Below, piece after piece: positions 17,467-26,924 of a DNA stretch of 64,000 nucleotides. The position numbers and the translations under genes were made by a program. Positions within the stretch are counted from its first letter, which is position 1. Each line of letters begins with the position of its first letter. The DNA lies in the NCBI RefSeq assembly GCF_000166295.1, contig NC_017506.1, forward strand, positions 4,278,001 to 4,342,000, given 5' to 3'. The notes under the pieces were generated by a model. The model was not told the DNA's origin, made no database searches, and saw only the letters and a program-made list of their open reading frames with translations. This DNA comes from Marinobacter adhaerens HP15. GTDB lineage: Bacteria; Pseudomonadota; Gammaproteobacteria; Pseudomonadales; Oleiphilaceae.

Positions 17467-18537
17467 ATGACAATCCGGAAAACACTGCTTGCGGCCATGG
17501 CCGCTGCAGCGACTGTGTTCAGCGTGTCCTCGGTGGCCGAGGAAAACTATACCTTGCGCCTTGCGCAAACCTGGGGGCCCAACTCTCCGGTACTGGGAGA
17601 GACAGTTCAGCATATGGCGGACATGGCAGAAACCATGTCAGACGGCCGCTTGCAGATTCGCATAGATCCGTCCAACAAGCACAAGGCGCCTTTCGGGATT
17701 TTTGATCTGGTGCGCAATGGCCAGTACGACATGGGCCATACCGCGTCCTATTACTACAAGGGCTCTATCCCGAACGCCATGTACTTCACCACCATTCCGT
17801 TCGGGCTGATCGCGCCCGAGATGTACGCCTGGTTCTACCACGGTGAGGGCATGGAGCTGATGCAGAAGGTGTATGAGCCCTACGGCATGCTCTCCTTCCC
17901 GGGTGGTAATACCGGTAATCAGATGGGTGGCTGGTTCCGCAAGGAGATTAACTCCCTTGAAGACCTCAAGGGCCTGAAGATGCGCACCCCCGGTTTTGCC
18001 GGCGAGGTTATGTCTGAACTGGGCGTTGCCGTGACCAACCTGCCGCCAGGTGAGCTCTATACTGCCCTCGAGCGTGGCACCGTGGACGCCGTTGAGTGGG
18101 TCGGCCCTGCCCTCGATTTCCAGATGGGCTTTCATCAGATCGCCAAGTACTACTATTCGGGTTGGCAGGAGCCGGGCGCGGAAGTCCAGTTCCTTATCAA
18201 CAAGAAGACCTGGGAAGAGCTGCCAAAGGATCTGCAGGAGATCCTGCGGGTTTCCATGCGCACCGCTGCCTATGACATGTACATCCAGAGCACCCACCAG
18301 AGTGGTGTCGCCTGGGATCGCATGAAAGAAGACTATCCGGATGTGACTCACAAGGTATTCCCGCCGGAAGTCATTGATGCCCTGCGCAGCACCACTAACC
18401 GGTTGCTGGCCGAAGCCGCTGAGAAAGATCCGCTTGCGAAGGAAATTATCGATTCACAGCGTGACTACCTCAAGCAGGTTCGTCAGTGGACCAACATTTC
18501 CGACAAGGCCTATCTGAACAGTGTGGCTGAAGACTGA
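17467..18537 (+). CDS. TRAP transporter solute-binding protein, TakP-like (orphan)
   Basis: A 356-residue DctP-family periplasmic protein with signal peptide (about 1-26). The segments MGHTASYYYKGSIPNAMYF, GNTGNQMGGWFRKEINSLED, MRTPGFAGEVMSELGV and LERGTVDAVEWVGPALDF closely resemble TakP of Rhodobacter, a 2-oxo acid binder, and related lactate binders. No DctQ or DctM membrane subunits are adjacent; the nearest TRAP membrane genes (31 kb) belong to an ectoine system. It may use a distant permease or present ligand to a receptor. GGAAG eight bases before 17467 sets the start; an ATG at 17452 is an alternative. A strong terminator follows. Confidence 0.88.
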   Translation: MTIRKTLLAAMAAAATVFSVSSVAEENYTLRLAQTWGPNSPVLGETVQHMADMAETMSDGRLQIRIDPSNKHKAPFGIFDLVRNGQYDMGHTASYYYKGSIPNAMYFTTIPFGLIAPEMYAWFYHGEGMELMQKVYEPYGMLSFPGGNTGNQMGGWFRKEINSLEDLKGLKMRTPGFAGEVMSELGVAVTNLPPGELYTALERGTVDAVEWVGPALDFQMGFHQIAKYYYSGWQEPGAEVQFLINKKTWEELPKDLQEILRVSMRTAAYDMYIQSTHQSGVAWDRMKEDYPDVTHKVFPPEVIDALRSTTNRLLAEAAEKDPLAKEIIDSQRDYLKQVRQWTNISDKAYLNSVAED

Positions 18538-18587
18538 AGCCTGACAATACCTGAGAGCCCGTCGAAGGCTTGAGGGCTTTGTCAGTC

Positions 18588-18630
18588 AAAGGGGTGCCGG
18601 GGCTGTAATACTCCGGCGCCCCTTTTTGTT
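18588..18630 (+). terminator. Rho-independent terminator after the TakP-like gene
   Basis: AAAGGGGTGCCGG pairs with CCGGCGCCCCTTT (13 positions, one G-U) around a 12-base loop, followed by TTTTTGTT. It cleanly separates the binding protein from the potABCD operon. Confidence 0.9.
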
Positions 18631-18678
18631 TGCGTCGGTTTCTGGAAAAATAGGCCGCTCATTCTTTGGGCAGCGCCG

Positions 18679-19800
18679 ATGAAACAGACACTGCTATCCC
18701 TGAGCAATCTTTCCAAGCAATTCGGTGGCAAAACGGTGCTCGACGGTCTGGATCTTGAGATCTACGACGGCGAGTTCATTACCCTGTTGGGGCCTTCTGG
18801 TTGCGGTAAGACTACGCTGCTGCGCCTGATGGCGGGCTTTGAGCATCCTGACGAGGGCACCATTACCCTGGCGGGAGAAAATCTCACTCACACCGCCCCG
18901 GAAAACCGGCCGCTGAATACCGTTTTCCAGCACTACGCGCTGTTCCCCCACATGTCAGTGTTCGACAACGTGGCCTACGGCCTGAAGATGGAAAAACGTC
19001 CCAAGGACGAGATTCGCCAGCGTGTCGATGAAGCCCTGGCCATGGTGCAGTTGCAGGATTTTGCCCGGCGCAAACCCCATCAGTTGTCCGGCGGACAGCA
19101 GCAGAGGGTCGCCATTGCCCGCGCGGTGGTCAAACGCCCACGCCTGCTACTGCTGGATGAACCCCTTTCGGCCCTCGATTACAAACTGCGTCGCACCATG
19201 CAGGTGGAGCTGAAGCGACTGCAGAGAGAGCTCGGCATCACCTTTGTCTTTGTGACCCACGATCAGGAAGAGGCGCTGTCGATGTCGGATCGGGTGGTGG
19301 TGCTCAAGGATGGCCTCGTTCAGCAACTGGGAACGCCCCGGGAAGTCTATGAGCGACCGGCGAATCTGTTCACCGCGCGGTTTGTGGGTGAGACGAACTT
19401 TTTTCCGGGCACCGTTGAGTCGGTTCAGGACGGTTCCATTAAGGTGGATGTGTTTGGCCTCAAGCGAACACTGCGTCGTCCGGATTTTCCGGTGCAGGCC
19501 GAGCAGTCCCTGCATGTCCTGCTGCGACCGGAAGATATCCGGGTTCTCGAGCCTGACGACGAGAACGGCGTCGCAGGCAAGATTGTCGAGCGCAATTACA
19601 AGGGCAGCACGCTGGATTCGGTCATCCATCTCGCCGATGGCACCGAAGTTCTGGCCAGTGAATTCTTTGATGAAGATGACCCGGCGTTTGATTACCGGCT
19701 TGGAGAGCCCGTAAAAGTCAGCTGGGTTGATGGTTGGGAATGGCTGCTTCCAGAAGAAGCCAGCCAGAGGAGCGAAGAGGAACTGCCGGCCGATGCATAG
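18679..19800 (+). CDS. potA: Polyamine ABC transporter ATPase (PotA), cluster 1
   Basis: A 373-residue PotA-type ATPase powering import of spermidine or putrescine. The Walker A is GPSGCGKTT near residue 39, the signature is [15 protein letters not shown], Walker B is [12 protein letters not shown], and the switch His is in [13 protein letters not shown]. The C-terminal 130 residues are a TOBE/OB regulatory domain ([19 protein letters not shown]). First gene of potABCD, 49 bases after the preceding terminator region. The next gene starts inside its stop codon region. Polyamine specificity is inferred from the permeases and PotD-like protein of the operon. Confidence 0.92.
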   Translation: MKQTLLSLSNLSKQFGGKTVLDGLDLEIYDGEFITLLGPSGCGKTTLLRLMAGFEHPDEGTITLAGENLTHTAPENRPLNTVFQHYALFPHMSVFDNVAYGLKMEKRPKDEIRQRVDEALAMVQLQDFARRKPHQLSGGQQQRVAIARAVVKRPRLLLLDEPLSALDYKLRRTMQVELKRLQRELGITFVFVTHDQEEALSMSDRVVVLKDGLVQQLGTPREVYERPANLFTARFVGETNFFPGTVESVQDGSIKVDVFGLKRTLRRPDFPVQAEQSLHVLLRPEDIRVLEPDDENGVAGKIVERNYKGSTLDSVIHLADGTEVLASEFFDEDDPAFDYRLGEPVKVSWVDGWEWLLPEEASQRSEEELPADA

Positions 19801-20650
19801 CATTATGCAGCAGCCGTTCAAAAACGCTGTCCTGATTCTGGTCTGGGGCTGGCTCCTGTTCCTGGTACTGGCGCCGAATCTACTGGTGGTAGGCGCCAGT
19901 GTCATGACCCGTGACCCGGTCTCGTTTCTGTCGCTGCCCCTGAACCTGGATGCCTATCGCCAGCTGTTTGATCCGCTGTATCTGGACGTCTTCCTGCATT
20001 CCCTGTACATGGCGGCGATGACCACGCTGGTGTGTTTGCTGATTGGCTATCCGTTTGCCTGGGCCCTGTCCAAAGTGGGCAAGCAACGTCAGCTGGTCCT
20101 GATCTTCCTTCTGATCGTGCCGTTCTGGACCAACTCTCTGGTGCGCACCTACGCACTGAAGCTGATCCTCGCCACCAATGGGCTGCTGAACAGCGCCTTG
20201 ATGTCGATCGGGCTTATCGATGAGCCGCTGCAGCTGCTTTACACCGAGGGCGCAGTGATCATTGGCCTGGTGTATCTGCTGTTGCCGTTCATGATCCTGC
20301 CACTGTATTCGGTGTTCGAGGATCTGAAGCAGGAGCTGCTGCTGGCTTCTCATGATCTGGGCGCGGGGCGGCTTTCCACCTTTGTGCACGTAATAGTGCC
20401 GCTCACATTGCCCGGAGTGCTGGCCGGCGTGATGCTGGTCTTGCTGCCGGCCATGGGCCTGTTCTTCGTTCCGGATATTCTGGGCGGTTCAAGAAACCTG
20501 CTGGTAGGCAACGTGATCAAGAACCAGTTTCTCGATGCCCGCAACTGGCCTTTCGGGGCTGCCGCCAGCATCGTGCTGACCGTGACCATGGCGTTTCTCA
20601 TGTTTGCCCACCGGTTGAGCAAGCGGCGTATCGGTGAGGAGGGCGCGTGA
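19793..20650 (+). CDS. potB: Polyamine ABC transporter permease (PotB), cluster 1
   Basis: A 285-residue inner-membrane permease with six predicted helices. The loop [22 protein letters not shown] is the EAA-type motif that docks onto the ATPase, here noted by its core [10 protein letters not shown]. The start at 19793 overlaps the potA stop, giving translational coupling; ATG at 19805 is a less likely alternative. PotB and PotC form the heterodimeric channel. The gene overlaps potC by four bases. Confidence 0.9.
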   Translation: MHSIMQQPFKNAVLILVWGWLLFLVLAPNLLVVGASVMTRDPVSFLSLPLNLDAYRQLFDPLYLDVFLHSLYMAAMTTLVCLLIGYPFAWALSKVGKQRQLVLIFLLIVPFWTNSLVRTYALKLILATNGLLNSALMSIGLIDEPLQLLYTEGAVIIGLVYLLLPFMILPLYSVFEDLKQELLLASHDLGAGRLSTFVHVIVPLTLPGVLAGVMLVLLPAMGLFFVPDILGGSRNLLVGNVIKNQFLDARNWPFGAAASIVLTVTMAFLMFAHRLSKRRIGEEGA

Positions 20651-21420
20651 TGACAAAGTGGCTGCCCCGAACCTATCTCACACTGGTCTACCTACTGCTT
20701 TATGTTCCCATCGTGGTGCTGGTGGTGTTCTCGTTCAACGAGTCCCGCACCGGCTATGCCTGGGGTGGCCTCAGCCTGCGCTGGTACGAATCGCTGTTTA
20801 ACAACCGGGCCATGGTCACCGCCATGTGGAATTCGCTCTGGCTGGCGCTGTCTGCGGCCACTGTGTCCACGGTGATAGGTGCCCTGACCGCCCTGGCCCT
20901 GCACCGGTACCGGTTCCGGGGCAAAAAGCTGCTGAACGGCATGCTGTTTGTGGTGATGATGTCTCCGGAGATTGTCCTGGCGATCTCCCTGCTAGCCCTC
21001 TTCCTTCTGGTAGGGCTGCAGCTGGGTTACGTTTCCCTGCTGCTGGCCCATGTCACCTTCTGTCTGCCGTTTGTGGTGATCACGGTCATGGCCCGGTTGA
21101 GTGGTTTCGATGAGAGCCTGCCCGAGGCCGCCCGGGACCTGGGCGCTTCTGATTTCACGATGACCCGCACCGTGTTGATCCCGGTGATCATGCCGGCGTT
21201 ACTGGCAGGTTGGCTGCTAGGGTTTACACTGTCCCTCGATGATGTGGTGGTCAGTACGTTTGTCAGTGGCCCCAGCTATGAAATTCTGCCCCTTCGCATC
21301 TACTCAATGGTGCGCGTGGGCCTGAAACCCGAGGTGAATGCCCTGGGCACACTGTTGCTGGTGTTTTCACTGGTTATGCTGATGTTGTCTCAATGGATTC
21401 TGATAAGGAGCAAACGATGA
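20647..21420 (+). CDS. potC: Polyamine ABC transporter permease (PotC), cluster 1
   Basis: A 257-residue six-helix permease, partner of PotB. It starts with the PotC-like YLTLVYLLLYVPIVVLVVFS and FNESRTGYAWGGLSL, and carries the cytoplasmic EAA loop (EAARDLGASDFTMTRTVLIP). The four-base ATGA overlap with potB and another with potD show that the operon is translated as a coupled unit. Length and topology are normal for PotC. Confidence 0.92.
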   Translation: MMTKWLPRTYLTLVYLLLYVPIVVLVVFSFNESRTGYAWGGLSLRWYESLFNNRAMVTAMWNSLWLALSAATVSTVIGALTALALHRYRFRGKKLLNGMLFVVMMSPEIVLAISLLALFLLVGLQLGYVSLLLAHVTFCLPFVVITVMARLSGFDESLPEAARDLGASDFTMTRTVLIPVIMPALLAGWLLGFTLSLDDVVVSTFVSGPSYEILPLRIYSMVRVGLKPEVNALGTLLLVFSLVMLMLSQWILIRSKR

Positions 21421-22457
21421 AGAAACTGGCACTTGCCGGCTTGCTGGCGGTGGGGTTAACGGGGTGCAGTTCCGAGGAGCCCCAGGTTCTTAACCTCTAT
21501 AACTGGTCTGAATATATGCCTCAGGAAGTCCTCGACCGTTTCACCGAGGAAACCGGCATCCAGGTGGTCTACACCACCTACGACAGTAACGAGGCCATGT
21601 ATGCCCGTTTGAAACTGCTGGATGACAGTGCGGCTTATGACCTTGCGGTGCCGTCGACCTACTACGTTAGCAAGATGCGCCAGGAAGACCTGCTGCTACC
21701 GATTGATCGCAGCAAGATCGAGGGCTTCGATAACCTGGATCCGGAGCTGGTGAACCTGGATATCGACCCGGAGAACCAATTCTCCGTGCCTTATCTCTGG
21801 GGCACCACGGGTCTGGCCGTGGATACTGCAGATATCGAAGGTGAGCCTGTTACTGCCTGGGAAGACCTGTGGGAAGATCGCTTCGATGGCCGGGTGATGC
21901 TCACCAACGACATGCGGGAAGTTTTCCACGTTGGCCTGCGGGTGCTGGGCTATTCCGGCAACAGCACCAATCCGGACGAGATCGAGGCAGCCTATGAAAA
22001 GCTTGCCGAGCTGATGCCTTCGGTTCGCACCTTCAACTCCGATGCGCCCCGCATGCCCTACCTGGAAGGTGAGGCCGACGTGGGCATGATCTGGAACGGC
22101 GAGGCCGTGATGGGCAAGGACACCATGGAGTCGCTCGAATATGTCTATCCGGAAGAGGGTATCATTGCGTGGCTGGACAGCTTCGTTATTCCGAAAAACG
22201 CCAAGAATCCGGAAGCGGCCCATCAGTTCATCAGTTTCGTGCTGCAACCTGAAATCTCTGCGCTGATCAGTGAGGAAATCGGTTACGCCACACCAAACCT
22301 GGCGGCGCGGGATCTGTTGCCGGACGAGGTTGCAAATAACCGTGCGAGCTATCCGAACGCCACCGACATGATCAATGCCGAGTTCCAGACCGATATCGGC
22401 GACGATGCCCTGCAGGTGTATGCCAAGTACTGGGAAATGCTGAAGTCCGGTCGCTAA
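21417..22457 (+). CDS. potD: Polyamine-binding lipoprotein (PotD-like), cluster 1
   Basis: A 346-residue extracellular binding protein that feeds PotBC. Unlike most PotD proteins it has a lipobox (AVGLTGCSS), so it should be anchored as a lipoprotein. Family landmarks are LNLYNWSEYMPQEVLDRFTE, VPSTYYVSKM and a Trp/Asp-rich ligand cleft (YLWGTTGLAVD, MIWNGEAVMG). AAGGAG seven bases before ATG 21417 and overlap with the potC stop fix the start. It is only distantly similar to the second-cluster binding protein. An excellent terminator follows. Ligand choice among polyamines is not readable. Confidence 0.9.
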   Translation: MKKLALAGLLAVGLTGCSSEEPQVLNLYNWSEYMPQEVLDRFTEETGIQVVYTTYDSNEAMYARLKLLDDSAAYDLAVPSTYYVSKMRQEDLLLPIDRSKIEGFDNLDPELVNLDIDPENQFSVPYLWGTTGLAVDTADIEGEPVTAWEDLWEDRFDGRVMLTNDMREVFHVGLRVLGYSGNSTNPDEIEAAYEKLAELMPSVRTFNSDAPRMPYLEGEADVGMIWNGEAVMGKDTMESLEYVYPEEGIIAWLDSFVIPKNAKNPEAAHQFISFVLQPEISALISEEIGYATPNLAARDLLPDEVANNRASYPNATDMINAEFQTDIGDDALQVYAKYWEMLKSGR

Positions 22458-22484
22458 GGGCGCGGATACCGCATCGCGCTACGG

Positions 22485-22512
22485 AAAACGGAGGCTTCGG
22501 CCTCCGTTTTTT
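22485..22512 (+). terminator. Rho-independent terminator of potABCD
   Basis: AAAACGGAGGC, a TTCG tetraloop and GCCTCCGTTTT form a perfect 11-base stem running into six T. One of the clearest terminators in the window. Confidence 0.95.
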
Positions 22513-22607
22513 GCATCGGGTTTCACAAAACTGCAATACATGGTCTATAACTTCCTGATAACAAATGGTTAGCAAACTCTTGAACTTGCCATCAGTAAGG
22601 ACACGTT

Positions 22608-23693
22608 ATGATCATGCCCTCTCGCTCGACACGGAACCGTGCTTTTTTGCTGTCTGCAGCCCTGGCCTCTGCCAGCTTCTCTGCCAACACCCTGGCTGAA
22701 GAGCTGCGCCTGATTACCTGGGGTGGCTATGCTCCCGATGATGTGGTCGCCCAGTTTGAGGAGGAGACCGGCATCGATGTGAAAGTAACCCTCTCCAATA
22801 ACGAGGACATGATCTCCAAGCTCCGAGCCACTGGCGGAGCGGGTTTTGATCTTGCCCAGCCTAGCCAGGACCGCATTGTTGGCGTGCAGCGTCAGTTCAA
22901 TATCTACAAGCCCATTGATTTCAGCCGCGTTAACACCGATCAGTTGCAGCCGTCCATGGTCAAGGCGACCCAGGACTCCACTGAACTGGATGGCAAGTTT
23001 TATGGGGTGCCTTCGGTGTGGGGAACCAGTGGTCTGATCGTCCACAGCTCGGTGGCCGATACCGTGACTGATTATATCGACCTCTGTGATACCGCTGTTG
23101 AAGGCCAGGTCAGCTACCGACTCAAGCGGCCGACCCTGATCGGTTTTGCCTTTGCCATGGGGATGGACCCGTTTGCGGCCTATGACAATCGCGACGAGTA
23201 CGAGACCATCATGACAAAGGTTGAGGACAAGCTGATTGACTGCAAGAGCAATGTGAAAACCTACTGGACCGGCGGCGACCAACTGCTGGCCCTGCTGCGC
23301 ACCGGTGAAGTGAAAGCGGCCATGGCCTGGGATGCCGGCGGCTGGAAGCTCAACGCCGAAAACCCGGACATCCGGTTTGTGGCCCCCGAATCCGGTGCCC
23401 TGGGCTGGATTGATACCTTTGCGATTCCACGTCGCAGCGAGAACGAAGAAGCCGCCTACAAGTGGATCAATTTTGTGATGCAGCCGGAGATTGCGGCCCG
23501 TATCACCAATGCATCGGGCAACTTCACCGCCTCGAAAGGTGCCGATGAGTTTGTCAAAGCCGATCTCCGGGACGCTTACCGCGAAAGCTTTGATGACGCC
23601 GCCATCAACAATATCAAGTGGTATCCGCCGGTTCCGCCAGGCCTGGAAACCATGGAAGGTCAGGTGCTGGATCGCGTCCAGGCCGCGAACTGA
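22608..23693 (+). CDS. Polyamine-type ABC substrate-binding protein, cluster 2
   Basis: A 361-residue secreted protein with a Sec signal peptide (SAALASASFSANTLAEE) and no lipobox, in contrast to the cluster 1 binding protein. The start LRLITWGGYAPDDVVAQFEE and the later VPSVWGTSGLIVHSS and AMAWDAGGWKLN fit the PotD/PotF family. Two Cys in the mature chain (LCDTAVEG and DCKSNVK) may form a disulfide. AAGGA six bases before ATG sets the start. It opens a D-A-B-C ordered operon directly after the potABCD terminator. Polyamine or a related cation is inferred as ligand. Confidence 0.88.
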   Translation: MIMPSRSTRNRAFLLSAALASASFSANTLAEELRLITWGGYAPDDVVAQFEEETGIDVKVTLSNNEDMISKLRATGGAGFDLAQPSQDRIVGVQRQFNIYKPIDFSRVNTDQLQPSMVKATQDSTELDGKFYGVPSVWGTSGLIVHSSVADTVTDYIDLCDTAVEGQVSYRLKRPTLIGFAFAMGMDPFAAYDNRDEYETIMTKVEDKLIDCKSNVKTYWTGGDQLLALLRTGEVKAAMAWDAGGWKLNAENPDIRFVAPESGALGWIDTFAIPRRSENEEAAYKWINFVMQPEIAARITNASGNFTASKGADEFVKADLRDAYRESFDDAAINNIKWYPPVPPGLETMEGQVLDRVQAAN

Positions 23694-23698
23694 TTCCC

Positions 23699-24793
23699 AT
23701 GGGAATGGATTCGGACCTGTTCTGTGAGGGACTGGTCCGCCGGTTCGGCAGCAATGCCGCGGTGGATCATGTGTCCTTGGACGTGCCTGCGGGCACGTTT
23801 TTCTCGATTCTGGGACCCTCCGGTTGCGGCAAGACCACGTTGTTGCGACTCCTCGCCGGGTTCGATAAACCCGATCAGGGAGACATCCACATCCGTGGCG
23901 AGCGTATGAACGATGTGCCCCCCAACCGTCGACCGGTGAACATGGTGTTCCAGCATCTGGCCCTGTTTCCCACCATGACGGTCGGTGACAACATCGCCTA
24001 TGGGCTGAAGCGCCGGAAAATGCCTCTGGTAGAGCGGCGAAAGCGCATTGCCCGGGTGCTGGAGCAGGTGGGGCTGCCAGATCTGGAACACCGTAACCCC
24101 CAGGAGTTGTCCGGTGGCCAGCGACAGCGGGTGGCCCTGGCGCGCTGCCTGGTACTGGAGCCCACGCTCCTGCTACTCGACGAACCCCTCGGCGCCCTTG
24201 ACCTGAAACTCCGTGAGCAGATGAAGGTGGAGCTCAAACACCTCCAGAAACAGTTCGGCACTACCTTCGTGTACATCACCCACGACCAGTCGGAAGCCAT
24301 GGTAATGTCGGACCAGGTGGCCGTCATGCGGGACGGTCGATTCGATCAGGTCGCGCCGCCGGAAGAGCTCTATCGGGAACCGGCGACCCCGTTTGTAGCG
24401 GGATTCGTTGGCGATAATAACCGTCTGTCGGGAGAGCTTGTCTCGGTTCGCGACAGCCTGGCCGAACTCCGTCTGGATGATGGTGTACTGGTTCAGGGCA
24501 GAGTGGCATCGGACAACCTTCAGGCTGGCCACCGGGCTGAACTGTACATCCGGCCTGAATCTCTGGTTCTCTCCGGGGATGCGCTCAGTCCCGGATTCTC
24601 GTCGATGCAGGCGAAAGTGCGAACCACCCTGTTCGATGGCGCCAATAGTCGGGTCGAGGCTGAGACCTGCGGGCAACCGGTTTATGCCCGCCTGCCTCAG
24701 GATGGCTCGGCACCAAGGCTGTCTGTCGATAGTTCCATCCGGCTGGCCTGGAACCCGTCATTGGCCAGGGTCTTTGGAGCCGAGAGCCTGTGA
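23699..24793 (+). CDS. Polyamine-type ABC transporter ATPase, cluster 2
   Basis: A 364-residue PotA-like ATPase: Walker [10 protein letters not shown], signature LSGGQRQRVALARCL, Walker [13 protein letters not shown] and switch THDQSEAMVMSD, followed by a C-terminal TOBE domain (ELYIRPESLVLSGD). The start at 23699 lies five bases after the binding-protein stop and lacks a good ribosome-binding site; ATG at 23705 is equally possible. It overlaps the next gene by four bases (GTGA). It is clearly related to, but not a recent copy of, the potA at 18679. Confidence 0.9.
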   Translation: MGMDSDLFCEGLVRRFGSNAAVDHVSLDVPAGTFFSILGPSGCGKTTLLRLLAGFDKPDQGDIHIRGERMNDVPPNRRPVNMVFQHLALFPTMTVGDNIAYGLKRRKMPLVERRKRIARVLEQVGLPDLEHRNPQELSGGQRQRVALARCLVLEPTLLLLDEPLGALDLKLREQMKVELKHLQKQFGTTFVYITHDQSEAMVMSDQVAVMRDGRFDQVAPPEELYREPATPFVAGFVGDNNRLSGELVSVRDSLAELRLDDGVLVQGRVASDNLQAGHRAELYIRPESLVLSGDALSPGFSSMQAKVRTTLFDGANSRVEAETCGQPVYARLPQDGSAPRLSVDSSIRLAWNPSLARVFGAESL

Positions 24794-25650
24794 GGTCCTC
24801 AGTCAGTCGCCTATCGCTCTGGTTATTGCTTACCCCGTTCCTGCTCTGGATCGTTTTGCTGGTGCTGCTGCCCCACCTGCAGATGCTACGGGTATCTTTC
24901 CTGGTCCGGGAAAGCTGGGACACCCTTGCCTGGGGCCTTGAGCAGTATCAGAACTTCTTTACCGAATCCTATTACTGGCGGACCTTTGTACGCACCGGGG
25001 TGATGTCGCTGTTCACGACCTTTCTGACGCTGATCATCGCCTTCCCCATTGCCTGGTATATTGCACGACTAGCCCGGGGCCGCTCCAAGGGCTTCCTGTT
25101 TCTGGCCTGCCTGATCCCATTCTGGGCGAGTGAGTTGGTACGTACTTACGGTTGGATGATTCTGCTGCGCGAAAGTGGGCTGTTCAGTTCCTGGCTTCAG
25201 GCCCTGGGCTGGGCGGATGGCCCGGTGGAGATGCTCTACAACGATGTGGCGGTCATCATCGGGCTTGTCTACAACGGCCTTCTGTTCATGGTTGTCCCAC
25301 TGGTGACAACCCTTGATGGCATGGATGAAAACCTGGTGGAAGCCGGTTACGACCTGGGTGGCGGTCACGGCACTGTGTTGCGCGAAATTGTGGTGCCCTG
25401 GGCCATGCCCGGTATCGTTTCCGGATGCATCGTGGTGTTCATGCTCACTCTTGGCAGCTATCTGACGCCGGTACTCATGGGGGGCAAGGACAGCGCCTGG
25501 TTTACCGAGCAAATCTTCACCCAGTTTATCACCCGTTTTAACTGGGAGCAGGGGGCTGCACTTGGTGTGCTGCTATTGGTCCTGTCGTCGGTCATCGTGT
25601 GGCTGGGGCTGAAGATCTCGGGTCAATCGCTGCGAAAGGTGATGGGATGA
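24790..25650 (+). CDS. Polyamine-type ABC permease (PotB-like), cluster 2; GTG start
   Basis: A 286-residue inner-membrane permease with six predicted helices and a typical ATPase-docking loop (EAGYDLGGGHGTVLREIVVP). The frame starts with GTG at 24790, overlapping the ATPase stop codon, so translation is probably coupled. N-terminal segment LWLLLTPFLLWIVLLVLLPH is the first helix. Together with the gene at 25655 it forms the channel for the second polyamine-type importer. Confidence 0.88.
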   Translation: MRSSVSRLSLWLLLTPFLLWIVLLVLLPHLQMLRVSFLVRESWDTLAWGLEQYQNFFTESYYWRTFVRTGVMSLFTTFLTLIIAFPIAWYIARLARGRSKGFLFLACLIPFWASELVRTYGWMILLRESGLFSSWLQALGWADGPVEMLYNDVAVIIGLVYNGLLFMVVPLVTTLDGMDENLVEAGYDLGGGHGTVLREIVVPWAMPGIVSGCIVVFMLTLGSYLTPVLMGGKDSAWFTEQIFTQFITRFNWEQGAALGVLLLVLSSVIVWLGLKISGQSLRKVMG

Positions 25651-25654
25651 CGTT

Positions 25655-26506
25655 ATGATTCGTTCGGTTCCCCGCTCCCGGCTCTTCGATAGCCTCTATC
25701 TGGCCTATCTGGTGGCATTTTTCGTGTATCTGGCCTTACCCCTGGTGGTCACCGCCGTGTTTGCCTTCAACGATGCGCCTTTTCCGTCGCTGCCATGGAA
25801 AGGCTTTACCCTGGACTGGTATTTCGCCGATGGCAGTGAGGGCCGCACCGGGCTTTTCCACGACGATGGTCTGCTCACAGCGCTCTGGGTCAGTGCCAAG
25901 ATCGCCTTCTGGGTGACTCTGGTGAGCGTCGCCCTGGGGTGCGTCAATGCCGTGCTGTTTGAACGGGTACAGTTCCGGGGCAAGGAGTTCCTGTACCTGC
26001 TCATGTTGCTGCCACTGGTGATTCCCGGGGTCATTCTGGGGGTATCCATTCTGGTGTTCTACAGTGGTATGGCCAATGATGTTTCATCGGCCTGGGGTAT
26101 CGAGCTGGATCTTTTCCGGCCTGGTATGACCCTCGTGGTGATGGGGCAGGTCACTTTCATCGCGACCCTGAGCACCCTGGTGATTGCGGCCCGGTTACGC
26201 AAGTTTGATCCCCAGCTGGAAGAAGCTGCCCTGAACCTGGGCGCTACGCCACTGGTGGCCTGGTTTACCGTAACCTTGCCCTGGCTTTTGCCGTCCATTT
26301 TCGGGGCTGCCGCCATGGCGTTCCTGATGTCATTTGAAAACTTCAATACCACCGTTATGCTCACAGGTAGTGACACGCCGTTGACGGTGGCACTGTTCAA
26401 CCGTCTTCGGGAGGGGTCGACGCCCGTGCTCAATGCGGTGGCCCTGCTGCTGATGGTTGGATCCGCGCTGTTGGCATTGCTGGTGATGGGGCGTTCCTCA
26501 CGTTAA
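25655..26506 (+). CDS. Polyamine-type ABC permease (PotC-like), cluster 2
   Basis: A 283-residue six-helix permease. YLVAFFVYLALPLVVTAVFA is the first helix, followed by a PotC-like loop (FNDAPFPSLPWKGFTLDWYF) and the docking motif EEAALNLGATPLVAW. It is the last gene of the second transporter, four bases after the preceding stop. No terminator hairpin was seen before the next gene, which begins 62 bases later with its own strong ribosome-binding site. Confidence 0.88.
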   Translation: MIRSVPRSRLFDSLYLAYLVAFFVYLALPLVVTAVFAFNDAPFPSLPWKGFTLDWYFADGSEGRTGLFHDDGLLTALWVSAKIAFWVTLVSVALGCVNAVLFERVQFRGKEFLYLLMLLPLVIPGVILGVSILVFYSGMANDVSSAWGIELDLFRPGMTLVVMGQVTFIATLSTLVIAARLRKFDPQLEEAALNLGATPLVAWFTVTLPWLLPSIFGAAAMAFLMSFENFNTTVMLTGSDTPLTVALFNRLREGSTPVLNAVALLLMVGSALLALLVMGRSSR

Positions 26507-26568
26507 CGTTATCCGCCGCGCAGACGGGCAGCGAGACCGGACTCAACAGACAGCCGTCGGGAGGTCTC

Positions 26569-26883
26569 ATGAAGTTCATTTTCGAAGTGCATATCCGGGA
26601 GGGGCACACCGCTGAGGAATACGCGGATGCCTGGGTCAGAGCCAGCGAAATCATTCAGCAGGCGCCCGGAGCCCGGGGTACCGAATTGCATCGCAAGATT
26701 GGCGACCCCAATACGCTGATTGCAATTGCCTCCTGGGAGAGCAAAGAGCAGCGCGACGCCATGGAGGGGCAGCACAACCCCGATGTGGCCGCCATCATCC
26801 GGAGTGCGGCGCCCTTTGTCGATATCAAGCCCATTGGTGAGTTTGAAGACCCGGAATGGGTGGTGAAGCCCAGAAAAGACTGA
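26569..26883 (+). CDS. Small ABM-like (dimeric alpha/beta barrel) protein
   Basis: A 104-residue protein resembling antibiotic-biosynthesis-monooxygenase-type dimeric alpha/beta barrels: a leading strand MKFIFEVHI, a helix after HTAEEYADAW, and a central strand LIAIASWESKEQRDAM. Such proteins include monooxygenases, isomerases and many of unknown role; no catalytic residue is decisive. GGGAGG lies four bases before the ATG. It follows the polyamine operon but is probably independent of it functionally. Confidence 0.7.
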   Translation: MKFIFEVHIREGHTAEEYADAWVRASEIIQQAPGARGTELHRKIGDPNTLIAIASWESKEQRDAMEGQHNPDVAAIIRSAAPFVDIKPIGEFEDPEWVVKPRKD

Positions 26884-26924
26884 TCAGCAGGCTTAGCAGC
26901 CCCCACCTTTTCAGCGTGCTGGGC

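Noticed and set aside
26533..26568. Inverted repeat GAGACC...GGTCTC ending at the start of the ABM-like gene
   Set aside because: Six-base arms with a 24-base loop are common by chance; no further pairing supports regulation.
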